Positions 59,472 to 64,000 of a DNA stretch of 64,000 nt are shown in pieces. Position numbers and translations under genes: made by a program. The notes below the pieces were generated by a model that did no database searches, was not told the origin of the DNA, and was given only the letters and a program-made list of their open reading frames with translations. This stretch comes from VRUE01 sp963720805 (GTDB lineage Bacteria > Actinomycetota > Thermoleophilia > Solirubrobacterales > 70-9), in the NCBI GenBank assembly GCA_963720805.1, contig CAVRGT010000013.1, forward strand, positions 68,521 to 132,520, read 5' to 3'. How positions within the stretch are numbered: the stretch's first letter is position 1; every line of letters starts with the position of its first letter.

Positions 59472-60483
59472 AGGGCACCTCGACGAGGCGGTTGAAGAGG
59501 TTCCGGGAGAGGTGGCGCTTGAGCGCCCGCATCGCTTCGCGCTTGGTCTTTCCTTCGCCGGTCTTGCGGTCGAGGTAGGCACGCGTTTCGGGGTGGTGCT
59601 GGGAGCGTGAGAGAGCGATCGTGTGGATCGCGTTGTTGACCTGACGATCGCCGCCGCGGTTGAGGCGGTGACGGACCGTCTTGCCCGATGAGGCAGGGAT
59701 TGGCGCCGTCCCGTTGCAGCGCGCGAAGGCCGCCTCGCTCTTGAAGCGGCCCGGGTCGCAGGCGAGGAGCTTGGCGGCCGAGATCGGTCCCACGCCCACC
59801 TCTCCGAGCAGCGCCGGGGCAAGCGAGGCGACGAGCTGGGCGATCTCTGACTCATAGCGGGCAGCCTGCTCTCCCAGCTCGCGCGAGCGGGCCGCGAGGT
59901 CGCCCATCACCGCGAGCACCGCCCGCTCGGCGACCCCGGCGCCCTGGCGGGCGCGCATCCTCTGAAGGCGCCGCTCGAGCCGCTTGCCGCCGCCCTCGCC
60001 GAGGCGCTCGCGCAGCGCCACCGGCGCCGTGACGTGCAGCCCCTGCAACTGGTTGAGCAGCCGAGTGCGCTCGCTCACGCAGGAGCGGCGGGCTACCAGC
60101 AGCGCCGCGAGCGCTGCCCGCGCGCCGCCTGCCCTGGGCATCGAGAGGCCCTCGCCGGCAAGCACCTTCCGCGCCGCCGCCAGGGCATCGATGCGGTCAG
60201 ACTTGCCGCCGCGCCGCTCACGTCGGCGCGGGCGCTCCACCTCCACGACCGAGTGGCCGGCACCTTGCAGATGCTCGCAAAGGCCGGCCCCGTAGCTGCC
60301 CGTGCCCTCGATCCCGAAGCACAGCTGCCGGCCACCGGCCGAGAGGCCGGTGGCCCAGCGCTCCAGCTCCCGGTAGCCGGCGGCACTAACCTCGATGACG
60401 AGCTCCCCGAGCAGCTGCCCGAGCTGATCGAGCGCCACCGCGAAGTGGCTGCCCTTGTGGGTGTCGACTCCGACTGCGACCAT
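59461..60483 (-). CDS. IS110-family transposase (DEDD recombinase)
   Basis: 340 residues from ATG 60481-60483, where the family start VAVGVDTHKGSHFAVALD begins; a longer open frame upstream is not conserved. N-terminal RuvC-like DEDD site: Asp7, Glu59 (FGIEGTGSYG), Asp96 and Asp99 (KSDRIDALA). C-terminal Tnp domain with HhH-like GVGPISAAKLLA and the catalytic-serine motif GTAPIPASSGKT. It looks complete and potentially active. Such enzymes work with a structured bridge RNA that pairs with donor and target DNA. Confidence 0.93.
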   Translation of the reverse strand: MVAVGVDTHKGSHFAVALDQLGQLLGELVIEVSAAGYRELERWATGLSAGGRQLCFGIEGTGSYGAGLCEHLQGAGHSVVEVERPRRRERRGGKSDRIDALAAARKVLAGEGLSMPRAGGARAALAALLVARRSCVSERTRLLNQLQGLHVTAPVALRERLGEGGGKRLERRLQRMRARQGAGVAERAVLAVMGDLAARSRELGEQAARYESEIAQLVASLAPALLGEVGVGPISAAKLLACDPGRFKSEAAFARCNGTAPIPASSGKTVRHRLNRGGDRQVNNAIHTIALSRSQHHPETRAYLDRKTGEGKTKREAMRALKRHLSRNLFNRLVEVPLTS

Positions 60484-60556
60484 TGTCTCCTCCTCATCCT
60501 CATTGACCTGGGTGATGTGGAGGCCGCCGGACAGAGCTGTGTCGAGTGATGTCCAG

Positions 60557-60571
60557 GCTTCTATGAAGTCA
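60557..60571 (+). repeat. 15-nt direct repeat, IS110 5' side
   Basis: Identical copy of GCTTCTATGAAGTCA found at the transposase 3' end. It lies 74 nt upstream of the transposase start codon. Confidence 0.8.
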
Positions 60572-60889
60572 CGGCGGCATCCGTGGACGGCGGCGGGAGA
60601 CAGATCCCAGAAAGGGCACTGGACGGCCAAGCGAATGTCGAGCCATCCCGCCGCCGCCCACACCCTCTTCGGGGTCTCGGACGCCACCACCCAGCCCCCT
60701 TGCGCTTGCCCTACGGGCTCACTTCAGGGGGCTGGCCCATCCCACTTCAAGAAGCCGGACAGGCCCCGCGAACTTACACAGCGAATGTTCGCGAAGCGGC
60801 GGAAATGCAATCCGGTGAATGCGCGGCGTTAGCCGCGCTCATCATTAGGCGCTAAGCGACCGCGAAGCGGGCGCGTGCGACTCAATTCG

Positions 60890-60911
60890 ACCAGAGAGCC
60901 AACCGGCTCCT
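60890..60911 (-). repeat. Right member of the 22-nt inverted repeat
   Basis: CCAGAGAGCCAACCGGCTCC plus two bases; pairs with 59432-59453 with one mismatch. It begins 12 nt past the probable stop codon of the acyl-CoA synthetase gene, a typical terminator position. Confidence 0.65.
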
Positions 60912-60922
60912 CCCACCCAACC

Positions 60923-62710
60923 TCAGCTCGCGTAGAGCTTCTCGATCTCGTCTTCGTGCTTGCTCGGCGACGACGGCGCGCTTGACCTTCAGCGTCGGGG
61001 TCAGCTCGCCGGTTTCCTGTGAGAGGTCGCGGGGGAGGATCGCGATCTTCTTGACCTGCTCGACCGGGGCGAATTTCTTGTTGATCGTCGTCGACGTGGG
61101 CTTCGATCGCGCTCAGCACATCGGCGTTGGCGGCGAGCTGCTCGGGGTCCTCGGGCAGGCCGTGCTCCTTGGCGTAGGCGGCGGCGTCTTCGGGGTCGAG
61201 AGTGACCAGGGCGACGAGGTAGGGCTTGCGGTCGCCGACGACGACGCACTGGGAGACCAGCGGGTACTGCTTGATTTCGCCCTCGAGGTTGGCCGGGGTG
61301 ATGTTCTTGCCGCCCGCGGTGATGATGATGTCCTTCTTGCGGCCGGTGATCTTGATGAAGCCGTCGGAGTCGACCTCGCCGATGTCGCCGGTGTGCAGCC
61401 AGCCGTCGACGATCGTCTCGCGGGTCGCCTCCTCGTTCTTGTAGTAGCCCTGGAAGACGTTGGGCCCCTTGACCAGGATCTCGCCGTCCTCGGCGATCTT
61501 CACCTCGCAGCCGGGGAAGGGCTTGCCGATCGTGCCGACCTTGAAGTCCTCGGGGGTGGAGATCGTCGCCGCGGTCGAGGTCTCGGTCATCCCCCAGCCC
61601 TCGAGCACGAGCACCCCGGCGGCGTCGAAGAAGCGCAGGATCTCGGGGTTGATCGGGGCGGCGCCGGAGACGGCGAGGCGCAGGTCGCCGCCGAAGAGGC
61701 CGCGGATCTTCGAGAGCACCTGCTTGTCGGCGAACTCGTACTGCTTGCGCAGCAGGAAGCCGGGCTTGCGGCCGGAGCGTTCCGCCTCGCGCATCTTCTT
61801 GCCGACCCCGATCGCCCAGTCGAAGATCGCCTTCTTGAGGCCGCCCTCTTTCTCCATGCCGCTGGTCGCGGCGGTGTAGATCTTCTCGAAGATGCGCGGC
61901 ACCGAGGGGAAGTAGGTCGGCTTCAGCTCCGCCAGGTTGGGCAGGATCTTCAGCGGGTCGCGCTCCCAGTAGGCGATCGTGGCGCCGAGGTCGAAGCTGC
62001 CGAACTGGATCAGCAGGGCGAAGGAGTGGGCGAGGGGGAGGTAGAGGTAGGTGACGTCTTCGTCCTCGATCACGCTGGTCTCGTTGACCATGTCGAGCAT
62101 CGCCCGGTAGTTGCCGTGGCTGATGATGCAGCCCTTCGGCGGCCCGGTGGTGCCCGAGGTGTAGATGAAGGTGCAGACGTCGTCCGTGGTGACCGACGCG
62201 CCAGCGCGCCTCCCACTCGGCGGCGTCGCGGCCGGCGCCGCGCGCGGCGAGGTCGCTCGATCGAGATCGCGTCCTCGCTGGACCCGGTCATCCGCACCAC
62301 GTGCTCGAGCAGCGGCAGCCGGTCGCGGACGGAGCGGATCTTCTCCAGCTGCTCGTCGTCCTCGACCACGACGACCTTGGCGTCGGAGTTCTCCAGCACG
62401 TAGCTGGCACTCCTCGGGCGAGTTGGTCTGGTAGATCGGGACGACGATGGCGCCGGCCGAGAGCGCGGCGAAGTCGAAGTAGGTCCACTCGGGCGCGGGT
62501 GTTGCCGAGGATCGAGACCTTGTCGCCCTTGTCGACGCCGAGGTCGATCAGGCCGAGCGAGAGCGCGCGGCGATCTCCAGCACCTGGTCGAAGCTGCGGT
62601 CGACCCACTCCCCGTCTTCCTTGTAGCGGACCGCGGGGGCGTCGCCGTAGCGCTCGCGCGGACAGCGGCAGCAGGTCGGCGAGGGTGGACGAATTGGTTC
62701 CCCGCTCCAT
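60923..62710 (-). pseudogene. Long-chain acyl-CoA synthetase (FadD/AMP-binding), about eight frame breaks
   Basis: Read across frames, the gene begins MERGTNSSTLADLLPLS at 62710 and ends EIEKLYAS at 60923, about 595 residues, full length for long-chain acyl-CoA ligases. Motifs: YTSGTTGPPKG (split by a break), GAAPINPEILRFFDAAGV, LEGWGMTETSTAATI, DGWLHTGDIGEVDSDGFIKITGRKKD. Single-base indels, mostly extra bases, are inferred near 62659, 62573, 62497, 62405, 62258, 62204, 61088 and 60965. The protein between breaks is well conserved, so either the region is poorly sequenced or the pseudogene is very recent. Longest intact frame: 60829-62100. Confidence 0.8.
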
Positions 62711-62725
62711 CGCGGGGAAGTCTAG

Positions 62726-62921
62726 TTAAGGAGCTGTCAGGCCGAGCCTGGGGCTCGCCTGCGGCCTGCCGGCCCGGCTGCGCAGCGAGGTCTCGAAGAG
62801 GGTCCGGTCGATGCGGCCGTGGAAGATCGGGACGCCCATCTCGCATGCACTTGCCGATCACCTCCTGCCGCTTCATCTGCAGCTCGTCGGCAAGCTCGGC
62901 GGGCGTCAGGTGATTGGCCAC
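62726..62921 (-). CDS. Small HTH-like protein (one frame break)
   Basis: GTG at 62919-62921 behind an excellent AAAGGGAGGT site. Reads ANHLTPAELADELQMKRQEV, then, after removing one extra base near 62844, KCMEMGVPIFHGRIDRTLF to a TAA at 62726-62728, about 64 residues. The pattern looks like a small HTH or IF2N-like helical domain. It lies 15 nt upstream of the acyl-CoA synthetase start, same strand, so probably its operon partner or regulator. Family not identified with certainty. Confidence 0.5.
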
Positions 62922-63063
62922 GGCGGACCTCCCTTTGTCGTTGAAACTGGCGTAGGCACGATATTTACCCCTGATCGCCGGACGTGTCAAACGGCCATGC
63001 TCGCGCGCATTGTCCCCGCTATCGGGATCGCGGCAGCGGCCAGGCCGAGACGGGGTCGGGATA

Positions 63064-63822
63064 ATGGCGCGGGATGCCCGCGACTGGCCGAGAACCCAGC
63101 GGGCCGACCCCGGGGCCGAGCCGATCCCCCGCCGCGGCCGGCTCTGGGTGCTGGCGATCCTGGCCCTGGCCCTGCTCGGGCTCGGCTACGCGATCGTCAG
63201 CATCTCCACCCAGAAGGCCGGGCGCAGCGTCGTCCACCTCGCCGGCATCGCCGAAGCCCAGGAAATCTTCGGCGGGGTGCCGCAGGAAGGCGATCGCCTC
63301 GGCTCCTCCGACGCCCCGGTGACGATCCAGGTCTTCAACGACCTGCAGTGCTCGAGCTGCCGCGAAGACTTCCTCAGCACGATCCCGGCTCTGGTCAACG
63401 GCTACGCCCGGCCCGGCGACGTCAAGCTGCTCTACCGCCACTACTCGAACAGCGAAAGCCCCCAGGAGCTCGGCTTCTACGGCGCCGAGGCGGCGGCCGA
63501 CCAGGGCTACGGCTGGCAGTACACCTACCTCTTCTTCCGCAACCAGGACGAAGCGAAGCGGTTCGGCATCGACCAGGACTTCCTCGACTCGGTCGCCGGC
63601 GGGGTGGAGGAACTGAACCGCCCGAATGGCGCAGCTACCTGGAAGAAAACGGCGGCTCGACGGCGCGATCGCCAAGCAGCTGCAGGGCTACGAGGAACTC
63701 GGCGCCGGCCTCGGCATCCGCACCCGCCAGGCCGCGATCGTCAGCGGCCCGGCGGCACCGAAACCCTCCAGGACGGCCCGACCCTGGGCGAAATCGAAGC
63801 CGCGATCCAGGCGGTCCGGTAG
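63064..63822 (+). CDS. Membrane-anchored DsbA/thioredoxin-like protein (three frame breaks)
   Basis: ATG 63064. One N-terminal membrane helix (LWVLAILALALLGLGYAIVSI) and an extracytoplasmic thioredoxin-fold domain with CSSC in VFNDLQCSSCREDF. About 250 residues. From 63620 on, three frames must be joined (LNRPEWRSYLEENGG, then GAIAKQLQGYEELGAGLG, then GGTETLQDGPTLGEIEAAIQ), as if single bases were lost near 63622, 63660 and 63752. The protein resembles DsbA-like oxidoreductases of actinobacteria that act in disulfide exchange outside the membrane. Confidence 0.78.
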   Translation: MARDARDWPRTQRADPGAEPIPRRGRLWVLAILALALLGLGYAIVSISTQKAGRSVVHLAGIAEAQEIFGGVPQEGDRLGSSDAPVTIQVFNDLQCSSCREDFLSTIPALVNGYARPGDVKLLYRHYSNSESPQELGFYGAEAAADQGYGWQYTYLFFRNQDEAKRFGIDQDFLDSVAGGVEELNRPNGAATWKKTAARRRDRQAAAGLRGTRRRPRHPHPPGRDRQRPGGTETLQDGPTLGEIEAAIQAVR

Positions 63823-63854
63823 TCGCGCGGCGGTCTGGGATAATCCCCGCCTCT

Positions 63855-63928
63855 CGGGGCGTGGCGCAGCCTGGTAGCGCGCACCGTTCGGGTCGGTGAG
63901 GTCCCCGGTTCAAATCCGGGCGCCCCGA
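63855..63928 (+). tRNA. tRNA-Pro (anticodon CGG)
   Basis: 74 nt forming a full cloverleaf: acceptor CGGGGCG/CGCCCCG, D-stem GCGC/GCGC, anticodon stem CACCG/CGGTG with loop TTCGGGT (anticodon CGG), T-stem CCCGG/CCGGG with loop TTCAAAT, discriminator A. CCA is not encoded. It begins about 30 nt after the DsbA-like gene. No promoter can be told apart from the preceding coding sequence. Confidence 0.96.
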
Positions 63929-64000
63929 TGAGACGCGGCCAGACGCGCAAGTTGGGGCAAGAGCGCGTCGAAGACGAGGGCGTTTTGAGCTGCGGCGCGC
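63929..64000. other. Right edge, nothing recognised
   Basis: 72 nt after the tRNA. No terminator, gene start or repeat is visible. Confidence 0.5.

Larger units (their letters stand above)
59454..60889 (-). mobile_element. IS110-family insertion sequence
   Basis: About 1.4 kb enclosed by the 22-nt inverted repeats, containing one transposase gene (59461-60483) and about 400 nt of non-coding sequence on its 5' side. A 15-nt direct repeat GCTTCTATGAAGTCA occurs at 59457-59471 (over the transposase stop codon) and at 60557-60571 (in the 5' non-coding part). IS110 elements lack classical terminal inverted repeats and make no large target duplication; exact ends are therefore uncertain here. The 5' non-coding part is where a bridge RNA is expected. 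Confidence 0.75.
60484..60922 (-). ncRNA. IS110 5' non-coding region, candidate bridge RNA
   Basis: About 400 nt upstream of the transposase start on the transposase strand with no convincing protein. In the IS110 group the bridge RNA is made from this 5' side. The 15-nt copy of the element's other end at 60557-60571 would fit a donor-binding guide loop, and several GC-rich inverted segments (for example GCGGCGTTAGCCGC near 60824) could form stems. Precise RNA ends cannot be read by eye. The last ~30 nt contain the right inverted repeat and the end of the acyl-CoA synthetase gene. Confidence 0.35.

Overview
The window is GC-rich, actinobacterial-looking DNA, most likely from a Thermoleophilia/Solirubrobacterales-type organism. 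The evidence is Gram-positive translation-operon order, a zinc-type S14 (rpsZ), NAD-dependent LigA, PBP4-type DacB and secreted repeat proteins of the kind seen in that class. The lineage is an inference, because no 16S gene is present. Many conserved genes, including the essential rpoB and rplR, carry single-base frame breaks while the protein stays recognisable on both sides. The sequence is therefore probably a draft or metagenome assembly with residual indel errors.

0-10.3 kb is an accessory, defence-like region: the end of a RES-domain toxin, a small membrane protein, a MerR-like HTH protein, a DUF4238 protein, a class II Fic enzyme with an operator-like inverted repeat, a cassette of SF1 helicase + GHKL ATPase + STAS-like protein lying exactly between two 51-nt copies of a tRNA 3' end (50/51 identical), and an MntA/HepT (MNT/HEPN) pair. 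10.3-13.6 kb holds a secreted GH64-like glucanase, a secreted pentapeptide-repeat protein and a cysteine-less DksA-like protein.

13.7-25.2 kb is rpmG-secE-nusG-rplK-rplA-rplJ-rplL-rpoB-rpoC. At 25.2-30.4 kb the usual rpoC-rpsL-rpsG-fusA order is broken: rpsL-rpsG and a membrane protein face the other way, next to a HAD protein, a small membrane protein, a flavin monooxygenase and a secreted repeat protein. 30.4-46.8 kb resumes with fusA, tuf and the S10/spc cluster (rpsJ through rplO, secY, adk, map). No infA is seen after map. Instead a two-gene cassette (TIGR04255-like + SxxCDx-motif protein) sits between map and rpmJ. rpmJ-rpsM-rpsK-rpsD-rpoA-rplQ follow to 52.4 kb. Then come truA-ligA-surE (minus), two tiny membrane proteins, dacB, a patatin-like lipase, an IS110-family insertion sequence, a heavily frame-broken acyl-CoA synthetase, a small HTH-like gene, a membrane-anchored DsbA-like protein and tRNA-Pro(CGG).

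Two repeat systems overlie the genes. An ~85-nt imperfect palindrome lies inside the disordered C-terminal tails of ribosomal proteins L10, L5 and S5, in both orientations, and appears to be translated. Large nested palindromes whose arms contain TGCCCC mark many gene 3' ends; pairs of copies show compensatory arm changes, and two share an invariant 15-nt box beside a perfect bidirectional terminator. The strongest candidates for undescribed biology are the tRNA-end-flanked helicase/GHKL/STAS cassette, the two-gene cassette at the infA position, and the palindrome colonising ribosomal-protein genes.
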